Shown here: piece by piece, positions 38,198 to 49,664 of the stretch
Layout of the letters: every line of letters starts with the position of its first letter
Numbering within the stretch: the first letter of the stretch is position 1
Assembly (NCBI RefSeq): GCF_037975245.1
Contig: NC_092568.1
Coordinates: 19,871,001-19,935,000, forward strand
Direction: 5' to 3'
Source: Apostichopus japonicus
Taxonomy: Eukaryota; Echinodermata; Holothuroidea; Aspidochirotida; Stichopodidae
Length of the DNA stretch: 64,000 nucleotides
Program-made: the position numbers and the translations under genes
The notes under the pieces: generated by a model
Told to the model about the DNA's origin: nothing
The model's input: only the letters and a program-made list of their open reading frames with translations
Database searches by the model: none

Positions 38198-40017
38198 CTG
38201 TAACAAGAAAATACTATAGAAGTAAATCATATGAGAGTAGCACATCATAATTTGAATGCAAACAAAAACAGTTGGGGATGATACTGCTGATATTTAATAT
38301 ATAATATATATAGAGCACAAATTCCCATATTGGTGGGTCTCATTAGAGAGTTTATTCTATTTTATTAGTGGGCCGGTTTCAATGAATGGATTTTATGATG
38401 TACTTGTTACCAAGGCCCGGGCTGCTACATTGACCTATTACGCCGCTGTCTGGGAGTCTTTCTCAAGATGTTACATCAGTACCCTACCATATGGTCAATT
38501 GCATACGAATCAATTTCCTGAACTTTAGCAGATGAAGCCACTCTCAAGAGAGGGGGGAGGGGTACAGTAGATCGAATTTGAGACCGATAAGCTATCTAGA
38601 GACCGACTGCAGTGATTGGCCGAGTAACTGTTTTAAAATGGACAATTTGCTTTATATCTAAAACTGTATACGTGTGTTAAGTTTTTTCCCTGTTGTGTAC
38701 AGTGTGATAAACTGGAAATATAGGCGAGTGGCGAAACGCTATAGGGGGAGGGGTGCATAGTTTTGGGGAATTCTTTTTCTTTCGTAGAAACTTTAAAAGC
38801 ACAAAAAAGTACATGTCAGAAATATTAATTAAGGTTCTGTGGAATTTATTCTTAGACCTGGTGTGGGTCCTTTGGGAGGATCCATGTTGTCGAAAAGTGT
38901 TCATCGAGGGAACACTCGACAATCAAAGTGTTTTTTTTGTATTTTTCGGGTTATCTAGGATATATATGAACTAATTCACTCTATTTTGATCGTGCAATTT
39001 TCTGTCATAGTTACAAGTACGAGGGCAGTATAGGTAGGGGTAAAGGGAGTGGAGGGAGGCAGGGAGGGAGGAGGGAGGGATTTATTTGCTCAGCCGCGAT
39101 CCGTGTAACTCATTGTCGCCCGGGAAATCTAGGGGCAAAAGAACACGTGTTACCTTCCCACTCCCAGTCCCACGCTTCATCGGTAAACAAACTTTTAATT
39201 TATGAAAATTTTCATTTTTGAAAGAAATTCCAAATTGTGACAATACTTTCATGTCACAGAACCAGTGTCGTACATTCACCATTTTTGAAGAGTGTTGTTG
39301 ATATATTTCGAAACTGACTTCCACTGTCCAGCTGAGCAACGTTTCGAAACATGACAAAAGCGGCAACTTGATTTGTAATTACAACTATACACTGTTATTT
39401 GACTGGGATTTCGACCCCCTGACATTTATCTAAAATATATCTCAGGGCCCTATAGTGTAGGTATAAATGCCCTAGAGTGGATCTGGGGCGAAGCACCGGA
39501 AGTTGTCATAATTTAATATATTCCTTGTTCTCTCGTAGAGAGCTGCTTAAGGAACAAATGAATGTGAGAGAAATATATTCAATTTGTATGGAATTTATTT
39601 CAAAGCACTGGTGGTGGTCCAGGGGTCGAAGCCCCCGGAAGTTGTTGTATTTTGAGACATTGGAGATATTTCTTATCCTCTCGTAGCGACGAGAACTGCA
39701 GTGCATTCATATAGTTTACTTGTAGTTATTTTAACTTCAGCACCGAAATACAGATTGGGGATGTATTGGAAAAACATGTGGGAAACCAGAGGGTGGGGGG
39801 GGGAGGTCCATTATGTTAGCCTAATAGAATCCAAATAAAAGAAATTTGGACGTGCGGGAGAATGTTTCAGTTTTGTTTACCGCTGTCGATGGGGCGGGTG
39901 GGGTGGGGGAGTGACAACTTAGGGAAGTATCTTGATGAGCGGGGATAAATCTTCACATGCCATGATGATCAAGTACCATTTTTATTGGCAATTGAGAACC
40001 CAATTTAGCAATCTCAC
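38198..40017 (-). other. Intron of copy B, with about 1.2 kb not found in copy C
   Basis: The intron is 1820 bp, with donor CAG|GTGAGA and acceptor TTTTCTTGTTACAG|AGC. Both ends are homologous to the copy C intron: roughly 38320-38475 matches 47490-47640, and 39662-39960 matches 47645-47900. The middle, about 38475-39661, is absent from copy C and contains a G-rich GGGAGG tract at 39050-39080. Confidence 0.8.
39030..39085 (+). repeat. G-rich GGGAGG tract in the copy B intron
   Basis: Runs of three or more G separated by A-rich spacers (GGGAGTGGAGGGAGGCAGGG); quadruplex-capable by sequence. Confidence 0.8.
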
Positions 40018-40587
40018 CTGGATGACGTCATTCCAGACAACGGCTTTGATCCCACCGATGGAACTGTAGAATGTCGAGATTATTCCCACAGCCAAGATCG
40101 ATCCAAACAAACTGATACCAGTCACAGCATTCAACGCCAATGCTGGTGCGTAAACGACCACACCGAGTATCAACAAAGTCGAGAAAAGATGAATAACCAC
40201 CGCGATGTATCTCACAATTCTATTAAACCGTCTCTCTAAATATTCATAAATGCTTGTTAGTTTCAAATTGTATAAAACTGGGCAAAAAACAAAGCTGACG
40301 ATGAAAGCTGCCAGAATGCGACCAAATATTGACGGCCAGAAGGCTGGACCAAAGACGTAACTTAAAGCAGGTGTACCGATAAACGTTACTGCCGAAATCA
40401 TACTAACGGCTAGGGATACGGCCACCGGTAACGGATGCATAGAACGATTAGCTAAGAAATATTCTTTCGATGTTCGTTGACGTCCTTTAAAGGCTGCATG
40501 GTAGAGGCCAACGAAGGCCGAAATCATCAAAAGAAACACAAACACAACATAATCAGTAGCAGATAGAAGTTGAGTCGATGTTGCCAT

Positions 40588-41095
40588 GTTTTCAGTTCCA
40601 CTTCAGCCAGTTTTGTAAATGATAGAGAACAGATTTTCTAATTATATTTAAACGGTTCGATTTTACAACATTAATATTTGGAACTAATGCTACATTAACT
40701 TGAATTCTAGTCAGATACAAAAGTACCGTTGGCGTGTTTACCATGAAGTATGATTAATAATTAAAATGACAGATTTATGTACTTTCATCAGTGACCATGC
40801 ATTCTGTATATTTTTTAATTATACCAGAATTAGTAATCCACTGGTATACTATATATGTTCCAACTTCGATTTTACAACAGTCATATTTAAATTAAATGCT
40901 ACATTATCTTTAATTCTTAGACAGAAACAAATATACCGTTCGGTGTGTGTACACCATGCAGTATGGTTATTAATTGAAATTCAACGAATAGCTACGTATA
41001 TCTGACAAATGTATGTACTTTTATCAGTAGCAATAAATGGAATTTCCCCATCATATATATATATATTCATCAATGATAATGAATAGAATTTTCAC
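40588..41095 (-). promoter_or_regulatory. 5' flank of copy B
   Basis: It has the same two-unit structure as copy A's flank and ends in a (TA)n tract. The TATA-like heptamer is changed to TGTAAAA. Promoter role inferred. Confidence 0.4.
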
Positions 41096-41103
41096 TAATA
41101 TTT

Positions 41104-41126
41104 TATATATATGTATATATAACTAA

Positions 41127-41208
<82 letters not shown>
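41104..41208. repeat. (TA)n tract bounding the 5' flank of copy B
   Basis: Preceded by the same TATATATAACTAAATATAAA as in copy A; about 105 bases. Confidence 0.93.
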
Positions 41209-41654
41209 CAATGAAACTAGACATATAGAGCCTATAAGAAAAACGCAACTAGGCCTAGGTTAATACGAACGAGTAGACTAGCCTTACGTTACCGTACGCG
41301 TCCAGGAGCATACGTTAGACTATTGGGAGCCTAGGCTAGACTGTGTTACACATCCGACTGTTTTTATTTTAGAGGGCAACCTCCTGTTACACGGTGTTTC
41401 GTACAACTTGATTATACAGTATTCAGAGTACAGGCATAGTTATAAATTAAGCTGGGTCAATATTATTGACGATTTTTCCTAACCTTAGTATAAGCTTAGT
41501 CTAAGTTAGGACTTAGTCCTGCCAGAATTGAGCATGAAGGCATAACAAACGTTATACTACACACAAACTTCGCAAATTATTTGTATTATCTGCCTTCAAG
41601 TTAACTCGCCGAACTTGAATTTGAAATCGTAAACAAGAAAATCAAGAACAGTGA

Positions 41655-41745
41655 AAAACTTCCAGCCTCCACCGGGATTCGTACCCGGGCCTCCAGCTCT
41701 GTACGCGGACACCCTAACCACTATGCCATGGACGCTGATTGTATA
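41655..41745 (-). mobile_element. tRNA-derived SINE head, family 2
   Basis: On the minus strand the A-box is TGGCATAGTGG (41718-41728) and the B-box GGTACGAATCC (41675-41685). The latter sits inside a CCCGGGTACGAATCCCGG stem-loop like a T-arm. Flanking sequence on both sides probably belongs to the element, but its limits cannot be fixed from one copy. Confidence 0.65.
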
Positions 41746-42438
41746 TCCAGAGGTACGAAACCGGTAAGGAAGGTCGTAATTCCACTGTAGGCGTTTGTCC
41801 CCTGTATCGAACAATACTAGTTCTGTTCTTGGTGACATAATTTGCCTTACTCTTGACATCAAACATGATGCTAACCAACTCGAAATCATTTGTGATTCCT
41901 ATAACTGGATCTCGGTAAATTTACCTCTCAGATCGCCGGAAAATAACACTTCCCAGACCCAATGATGCTCCCAAACCTCTTTATATATATATTTTAGAGC
42001 TCATGGCTTAGAAATTTAGTTTGGGGAAATACATGGGGGTCTGCAGAAAATAAATCATGGGACAAATAATCCAAGTAGACTTTTGTACACGATGGGTCTG
42101 GGGTCCTCTCCCAGAAAACAATGATAGACTGCCGCAAATGCGACTTCCGTCCAATATTTAACAACTGTGTATTAAATAAAATAAACTGCTGCATTTCACT
42201 TGCACAATGCTGGATCAAACTGCGCCAAATTTCAATACAGAGGAATTTGAAATGCAGCGTTTGGTCAAGACAAATTGGTGGGGACACACTGAAAAAAAAG
42301 TGGTGTTGACGCGTCCCGTGGTCCCCACCAGGATCTGCGCCCATGATAAGATCCAGTTATCTACTAAAAGCTCAATAAGATCGATTTGGATCCAGCTGTG
42401 AAATGCTGACCTCTACATTCCGACCCTTTCCAATTAGA

Positions 42439-43200
42439 GACTCGTGATAATAATTTCACGTTTCAGCGTCCTTGATCAATACGTCTGCAGTCTTATTATT
42501 AATAGGGACTGGGGTTTAGAGTGGATCAAATTGTTTGATTATTGTGCCCAGGCTCTATGTTTGGAGACTACATATAAAGTAACTAGCAGAAAGCCCTTTT
42601 TACAGGACTCGTGATTATCACTTGACGTTTCTTCGTCTTGATCAATACAGCTACAGTCTCATTATAAGGTGACTGGGGTTTAGAGTGGATCAAATTGTTT
42701 GTTTATTGTGCCCAGGCTCTATGTTGGGAGACTACATATAAAGTAACTAGCAGAAAGCCCTTTCTACTGGACTCGTGATACTCACTTGACGTTTCATCGT
42801 CTTGATCAATACAGCTACAGTCTCATTATAAGGTGACTGGGGTTTAGAGTGGATCAAATTGTTTAGTTGTTGTGCCCAGGCTCTATGTTGGGAGACTACA
42901 TATAAAGTATCTAGCGGAATTCCTTTTTTTACTGGATTCGTGATACTTACTTGACGTTTCATCGTCTTGATCAATACAGCTAAAGTCTCATTATAAGGGG
43001 ACTGGGGTTGGGAGTGTGGATCATATTGTTTGGTTGTTGTGCTCAGGCTCTATGTTGGGAGACTACATATAAAGTATCTAGCGGAATGCCATGATACTCG
43101 CTTGGCGTAAAATCGTCACTGTCACACGAAGACAGTCTCGATGTAGGGGGACAAGTATTGAGAGTGGATCAATTAGGGTTTGGTTTTCGTGTTTAGACTC
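42439..43200 (+). repeat. 165-bp tandem array, five units
   Basis: Units start with GACTCGTGATA-type sequence near 42439, 42606, 42770, 42935 and 43090, and each contains GACTGGGGTTTAGAGTGGAT and CCCAGGCTCTATG. The first and last are most diverged. A lone inverted relative lies at 27095-27215. Confidence 0.88.
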
Positions 43201-44645
43201 CATCTCATGTGAGGTTTTTTTTTTGGGGGGGGGGGCATAATATAGGGAACGGGCCGGTGTAGGTATCGTGGATACTATACGCGTTGTTACGACCCGAACA
43301 TTATTTTTTCAGCTTTCTCAAGTCAATTTAAACAATGCAGATGTTTAACTGGAATAAAAAATGGCACGAAAAGTGTGAGTTTTCTGCTATTGGAATATTA
43401 ACCTATGAAGATATGAATGTTGAGAGTATTACCTGCATTTGACATCTGACGAATAAAGATCTGTCGAGTGACATGCTTGTTACTGTTATTTTCCTCTGTA
43501 ACAGAAAGAGATCGATGAACTCTCGCTGTTGTGGAAAGTTTCACAGCAGCAATCGACTTTTGATAAATGCCTTTGGATAAGGTTTGCTTTTATAGTTTCT
43601 CAAACAGTATAGTCAATGAAAAAGGAATCGGATCGTGCCCAAGCCCACCCACACCCGTCACAACTAACCCTCCGTTAGTCTTGAAAGGACGTCTGATGCA
43701 CTGTTCTTAGTTTATATAGTATATAAAAAAAAATCGTATTTAAATAGTTTATATTGAATTGACAGCTTCGTCGCTTTAGTATATTCTTTGTTTAGCAGTA
43801 ATGTTGATCATTTGATCGATGTTATCAACAAGAAACAAAGTCAATTAACAGTATCAGAGTCAATAAGAAAATGCATTTTAATTATTCAATGATCCTCGAG
43901 GAATCATGATAATGACGTCTTCATATATTTGACTTAAACGTGGTTTGCATTATCTTGCTTCCTTCTTGTCTCGTGATGTAGACTCGGAAACTGGAAGGGT
44001 AAAAGTAGATGGCGCTGTTAAAATACGATGTCATTGTATTTTTGAATATCGTAATGGCCTTCATAAGCTTCCGTAGACCTAAATGTAGCGGAATAGCGTC
44101 TCAGCCACGAATTACACGGTGCACGTTTGCTTTCGTACCTTTTCATACTTTGCAATAATCTTGGCGTTACCAGAAATTCCAATTTGAACCAGTTGTTTAT
44201 ATTACAAAAAAAAAACAAGCTATTTTTCATGTTGCCAATGCCATCTTGTGATCACACTAGAATTGTGTTTTATTTCGCAAATTAAATTTTTTTATACTTG
44301 AAGATCTTACAAACTAAATACTGCATGCGTTGTTTACAAATCCTAAAAGAACAACCTACCACATGCATTTAATTTAAAGATTTTTCTCGACCAATAACGT
44401 ATGTAAGAAAAAGAACTGCGCGGCTAGACAAGGAGTATATGAAGAGAGGATGCCTACGAGATGAAGTAAAGGAGGTACGGTACCGCTTGATTCCAGTTCA
44501 CATCTCTCTTTGAATTACGCCAATTCGTCATACCGAACGAAGAAACGACCTTTTCGGGTGTATCCATAACCTCCTTATAGCATAAAACGACTAGATACGA
44601 CATTATTTTAGAATCGCGTATTCCTGAACTCGCACTAAATGGTTG
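43201..44645. other. No gene seen
   Basis: AT-rich sequence after the 165-bp array. The segment 44410-44450 matches the interior of the 1.16-kb element (near 59850-59880, inverted). Confidence 0.6.
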
Positions 44646-44766
44646 GTACAGCAACTACTGTTCATGTCCCACAACCGTGCATCACTAATTACTACTTGGT
44701 ATTCATAACACGGTAACATGTGTTACAGGTGTCACCAGTAGTTACTGTACTAGCTATGAGTATCGG
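44646..44766 (+). mobile_element. Short relative of the 1.16-kb inverted-repeat element
   Basis: This segment carries the same blocks as the left arm at 58880-58990 in the same orientation (TACTGTTCATG, CCACAACCGTGCATCA, AACACGGTAACATG). It ends with the inverted terminus TAGCTATGAGTATCGG. Its right border at 44766-44768 coincides with the point where homology to the copy A 3' flank (around 18986) resumes, so it inserted after duplication of the transporter unit. Sequence at 44413-44445 also matches the inner part of the large element near 59850-59880. Confidence 0.65.
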
Positions 44767-45116
44767 ATGTTTAGGTACCAGGTGGATACTGGGCACATAA
44801 TTATATGCATGCTAGTATAGATCTCTCATTTGTAAATCTGAAGTAACTAACATGAATATAGAATACAACGTTTTCAATGGTTAATGTGTAATCATTTCAA
44901 TGTTGGGTTGCTATAACGAATGACAGACTTTACCACTGATACTTCTGAAAAACATAAAGATATAGACCCAAATTAATATTTCATGAGGTGTACAAATCTA
45001 TGGTACCCGTTCACGTCAATTTATTACAATCAACTAAAATAGCACAAGGGAAAAATTCGTGGTTCGACTATATACCAAAGTAAGATAAAAAATATAATTG
45101 TAGTAATTATATCATG

Positions 45117-45703
45117 AAAAGTATCCCAAGTAATTGACAATTGAACCTATAGCAACAAAAGTGATTATACTAAATCATAAAACAAAGTTTATTAAATAAT
45201 TAATGAAGATGTTTTGTTCCCAGCAAATTAAATAGTTATAAAATAATAACTTAATATTGTTCTCCAATAATTCACGTATCATACTATCGTTATCAGAATG
45301 TAGATCAAGCAAGCTCAATATATCCTGTTTGTCTCATGCCGCCACGTTGCAGTGTTCACGTATTCCTCTAATGAGGTGATATTCCCACCATCTATACTAA
45401 AACCTGCCAACAGTGTTGCTTTGATCACACAAGCCCTCGTATCATGAAACGCCCCCCCCCCCCCCATCGTGAGCACTTCTTTATACAGTATCGACTCAAT
45501 ATCCTACTAGCATAAATATATACTTAATTGTCTTGTACATCAACTGTTTTTGTTTCGCCGTAGTTGGTTAACCACCAAACTCATCGTTCGTTGATTATAC
45601 TAGTCTATAACGCTGATTTTCACATCACTCGTGTGTTTTACCATCATACCCCATCCTACCACCTTTACCATCCTACGTCATTTGTCTTTGATAAGCGCAC
45701 CTC
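45117..45703. other. ~590-bp insertion in the 3' flank of copy C
   Basis: Homology to copies A and B stops after TAATTATATCATG (45116) and resumes at TGCGTTGATGAACACA (45704). The inserted sequence has a poly(C) run at 45450-45465 and no recognised element structure. Confidence 0.6.
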
Positions 45704-45855
45704 TGTGCGTTGATGAACACAGTCGCCGCCTATACATTGATCATCCCGTCCTGTTACATGGATCATCTCACCATTAGAACATGCTATGATCCTCTCAACC
45801 CCACCCTCGTTCCTTGTGAAACCCATGTTTGTGATACCGCCAAAATCTATAGCAT

Positions 45856-48564
45856 TCATGGTTGGGTTGTCAACAGAGCTACGTCAACTGTCTTTGTTTC
45901 TCTTACGTCGTTATCGGTAAAGCGAATGGGACACTTGTCGCGAAGAGTTTGCGGTAACCTCTGACAAGCCTCAACTACAAAAGGACTTAACAAGTTGGCG
46001 TCCACCAAGTCTTTGCAAGGGAACAACAAACTGATTACGATTCCAACGAACAAACTCGACAGACCAGATACCGCAGAGAAATATAAAAATGAGATTGAGT
46101 AAAGCCTTGTTATACCGGTACGGCTGTCTTCTATGTCAAATGGCATGTTAGTAGCCATTGAATGGGAACCAGACCCAGTTAATGTATTCATTGTCGTTGT
46201 CGTAAATATGAATGTATCGTTAACAGGACAACGATCATTCGATAAAGGAAGAGGGGTGGAGATAGGAGGATACATGACACTGCCTATTATAATCCATGTA
46301 CCAAGAAGGGCTCCCGTGATAATACCAGCTGTAGCACCATTTGTGTTCCCCCATGGTATTAGGATTCCTAACAAAAACACTCCTGCCACAGCACCTCCCA
46401 GTGCCCCAACAAGGCCTTGACCGAGCGGAATGACCATACTGCCTGCGACTGAAGCAAATCCTGCCATTAGCATGAATATTAATCCACAAATAACTGATAA
46501 CACTTTCATTATTGTAGTAAACTTTGCATCGGAAAGCTGCGGCCAAAATTTCTTAATTCCTCCCTCCCCTACCACAGTTACAATGCCATTAATAGCGGTT
46601 GAGATGGTGCTTAGGGATGCACTACAGACCGCACTCACAATAAGACCTGTTAGCCCAGGAACACTACTAAATACTTCGACTGCAAAGAAAGGTACAATTT
46701 GATCAGCTTTTGCAATGAAACCATTTTTAAGAGGATCGCACCGGAAGTAGAAAGCATAAATTACAATACCTGTAAAGACTGCTAACATTTCCAGTACTCC
46801 CACTAAACATAACCCACAAAAGGTTGCAATTTTGGCGCTCTTTAAATCTGTGCAGGTTAAGAACCTTTGAGCTTGATTTTGATTGGTTCCCGTATGTGAC
46901 AACATAAGAAATGTTCCACCAATAGAAGTACTCCAGAAGGATAGTCTGATGGTTGGATCTGGACGAAAGTCAAAAGCGAATGTTCTGTTTCCCTCCACGA
47001 CCCTAGACCAAACCTCTTCGATTCCACCGACCTTTATACATCCCGCAATAATGATAAGGAAGAAACCGATCACCATTATTGAGCTCTGTAACAAGAAAAT
47101 ACTATAGAAGTAAATCATATGAGAGTAGCACATCATAATTTGAATGCACACTAAAACATTTGGGGATGATACTGCTGATATTTAATTTATACTAGTAACA
47201 GTCGTTCAAATTTAACTTGTTACACTTCTTCTAGGTTTACACTAGAAGGCATTAAGCATAAACTGGAGTGGGACAAGCACGTAACGGTTTCTATCATCGG
47301 TTGACTTTCCAAATAATTAACCGGGTAACCGGTTTACAATAAATTAATTAACCGGTTAACCGTCCAAATTGACCTTCCGGTTAACCGTCCAAATTGACCT
47401 TCCTTGTCGGGTGTCTGGGGCTGGTGAAGTGGCGTAGAATGGAAAGGTCAGGCAATATGAATAAGATTTAAAAAAAAGAGAATACAAATTCCCATTTTTG
47501 GTGGGTCTCGGTAGAGAGTTTTTTCTATATTATTAGTGGGCCGGTTTCAATGAATTGATTTTATCATGTACTTGTTACCAAGCCCGGGCTGCTGCATTGA
47601 ACTAGTACGCCGCTGTCTGGGAGTCTTTCTCGAGATATTATTTTCCTCTCGAAGCAAGGGACACTGCAGCGCTTTCATATAGTTCTTTTGCAGATATTTT
47701 AACTTAAACACCGAAATACATTCTAGAAATTCTAATTTCATTGGAATGTATTGGAAAACCATGTGGGGTCTAGAAGGGAGGGGTCCATTTTGTTAGCCTA
47801 GTAGGATCCAAATAAAAGAAATTTGGACGTACGGGAGAATGTTTCATTTTTTGTTTTAACGCAGCCGACGGATGGTGGAGGGAGGGGGGGCAACTTGGGG
47901 AAGCATCCAGATACCCTTACCCCCTTGGCGCAGCTATGGTTAGGAGATAATGATGAACAAGTACCATTTTTTGTGGCAAATTAAGCAATCTCACCTGGAT
48001 AACGTCATTCCAGACAACGGCTTTGATCCCACCGATGGAACTGTAGAATGTCGAGATTATTCCCACAGCCAAGATCGATCCAAACAAACTGATACCAGTC
48101 ACAGCATTCAACGCCAATGCTGGTGCGTAAACGACCACACCGAGTAATAAGAAAGTCGAGAAAAGCTGAATAATCACCGCGATGTATCTCACAATTCTAT
48201 TAAACCGTCTCTCTAAATATTCATAAATGCTTGTAATTTTCAATTTGTATAAAACCGGGCAAAAAACAAAGCTGACGATAAATGCTGCCAGTATGCAACC
48301 AAAGATTTTTGGCCAGTAGGCTGGACCATAGACGTAACTTAAAGCAGGTGTACCGATAAACGTTATGGCCGAAACAATACTAACGGCTAGGGATACGGCC
48401 ACCGGTAACGGATGCATGGAACGATTAGCTAAGAAATATTCTTTAGATGTTCGTTGACGTCCCTTAAATGCCGCATGGTAGAGACCAACGAAGGCCGAAA
48501 TCATCAAAAGAAACACAAGAACAACATAATCAGTAGCGGATAGAAGTTGAGTCGATGTTGCCAT
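45856..48564 (-). CDS. SLC5A8-like: Sodium-coupled monocarboxylate transporter, copy C (intact, two exons)
   Basis: Exon 1 is 47995-48564 (190 codons) and exon 2 is 45856-47085 (409 codons plus TGA), a 599-residue SSS-family Na+/monocarboxylate symporter closely similar to copies A and B. It keeps YEYLERRFNR, VVWNDVIQ, TNQNQAQRF and the SASLSTISTAIN Na+-site helix. Exon 2 carries variants shared with copy D rather than A: SRVVEGNRTF, KVLSVICGL, GQGLVGALGG and GTWIIIGS. The last codon is CCA, not CTA, so the protein ends TTQP and has lost the PDZ-type terminus of the other copies. Cys replaces Arg in IFGCILAA (residue 90) and Lys replaces Asn in LYKLK. It is divergent with copy D, about 7 kb away. 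Confidence 0.93.
47086..47994 (-). other. Intron of copy C
   Basis: The intron is 909 bp, with donor CAG|GTGAGA and acceptor TTTTCTTGTTACAG|AGC, homologous at both ends to the copy B intron. About 47160-47480 is not in copy B and holds a cluster of AACCGGTTAACC palindromes, including two direct copies of a ~25-bp unit starting CCGGTTAACCGTCC near 47353 and 47382. Confidence 0.8.
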
Positions 48565-48818
48565 GTTTTCAGTTCCACTTCAGCCAGTTCTATAAATGAT
48601 AGAGAACAGATTTTCTCATTATATTTAAACGGTTCGATTTTACAAAATTAATATTTGGAACTAAATGCTACATTAACTTTAATTCTAGTCAGATACAAGC
48701 GTACCGTTGGGGTGTTTTTTACCATGAAGTTTGATTATTAATTAAAATGCAACCCGTAACTAAATTATCTAACAGATTTACTTATGACAGATTTACTTAT
48801 TCTTTTATCAGTGACAAC
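48565..48818 (-). promoter_or_regulatory. 5' flank of copy C, one unit only
   Basis: Only the gene-proximal unit is present before a (TA)n tract, so homology to copies A and B ends where their second unit begins. Promoter role inferred. Confidence 0.4.
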
Positions 48819-48850
<32 letters not shown>

Positions 48851-48874
48851 ATTTATACATATACATATATATAT

Positions 48875-48956
<82 letters not shown>

Positions 48957-48972
48957 ATATATATATATATAT
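48819..48972. repeat. (TA)n tract bounding the 5' flank of copy C
   Basis: About 150 bases of TA with CATA interruptions. Confidence 0.93.
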
Positions 48973-49036
48973 TGCGACCGGCATGTGTGCAGCCCATTTC
49001 CACTGAATGCGTGGCCAATGAGGTGCTATTCTCCCT
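48973..49036 (+). repeat. Second copy of the 26.1-kb dispersed repeat
   Basis: It begins GCGACCGGCATGTG immediately after the (TA)n tract that bounds copy C's 5' flank and matches 26058-26120. Confidence 0.6.
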
Positions 49037-49639
49037 AAATTGGTGCTATCTGAGAGATATTTAAATTGATAAATTAGTTCTGTATTTAGCTCTAAACAGA
49101 TGGGTTGTACTAGTAACTGCTCTTTGTTTGTTTTTTGTTTTGTTTTTGGGGGGTGGGGAGGGGTAAAAAGGGGTTGTACACCCGTAGCAGTGGTCATATT
49201 GTTCACCGGCTTAAAATGGTGAACCATTTCACCTTAGCTCTCTCTTTCTCCTTCCATATGTCACTGTACAGAGAATCGGTTTTCATTGTCGAGAGGATTT
49301 TGCAGGTTTAAGTAAGTTCAACTTATTTTCGAGAACTGGGTATAGGTTACCCCCCCCCCCCTGCACCCCTACTTCCCCACATCATGCACCTGTCAACCTA
49401 CCTCTAATCCTTATCTCGGTAACTGCACCGGCCTAAATTCAGTGGAACCGGCTGTAGTTTAATCATTGTCACACGAAGGTTCTGTTTTTCTCTTCGGTAT
49501 ATGTAGTGTAATGTTCTGACACAACGTAAACCATGTCTGAAATTAACACTAACCATCATTTACATTGTATTGTATTGTATTGGTAGAACTGAATACCAAT
49601 GCAATATATAACTCAATAATGCAATAACAACAGTTAGAT

Positions 49640-49664
49640 ATTTGTGTGTGTGTGTGTGTGTGTG
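49640..49664. repeat. (TG)n microsatellite
   Basis: Eleven or so TG units. Confidence 0.9.

Larger units (their letters stand above)
36968..40587 (-). pseudogene. SLC5A8-like: Monocarboxylate transporter copy B, broken by one nonsense codon
   Basis: Exon 1 is 40018-40587 (190 codons, ATG in the same context as copy A) and exon 2 is 36968-38197. The reading frame matches copies A and C throughout, except for a TGA at 37910-37912 (codon 286) where C has GGA and A has GCA. A single G-to-T change from a C-like codon would explain it. A 285-residue product would lose the second half of the fold, including the Na+-site helix, so it should not transport. The 313 codons after the stop stay open, match the other copies and end in TTQL. 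The break is therefore very recent, a segregating allele, or an assembly or base-calling error. Residues otherwise typical of the family are retained. Confidence 0.88.

Noticed and set aside
41596-41889. 97-codon minus-strand open frame with a VHGIVVRVSAYRAGG-type segment
   Set aside because: This peptide is the translation of a tRNA-derived SINE head with A and B boxes.
47086-47151. Upstream Met start giving a longer exon 2 of copies B and C (MMCYSHM...)
   Set aside because: This is intron sequence before the TTACAG acceptor; it is not conserved in A and D.
47917-47994. Extended exon 1 of copies B and C reading past ...NDVIQ (RLLN...)
   Set aside because: A consensus donor follows NDVIQ in all four copies and the downstream exon begins in phase at SSIM/SLIM, so the extra residues are intron read-through.
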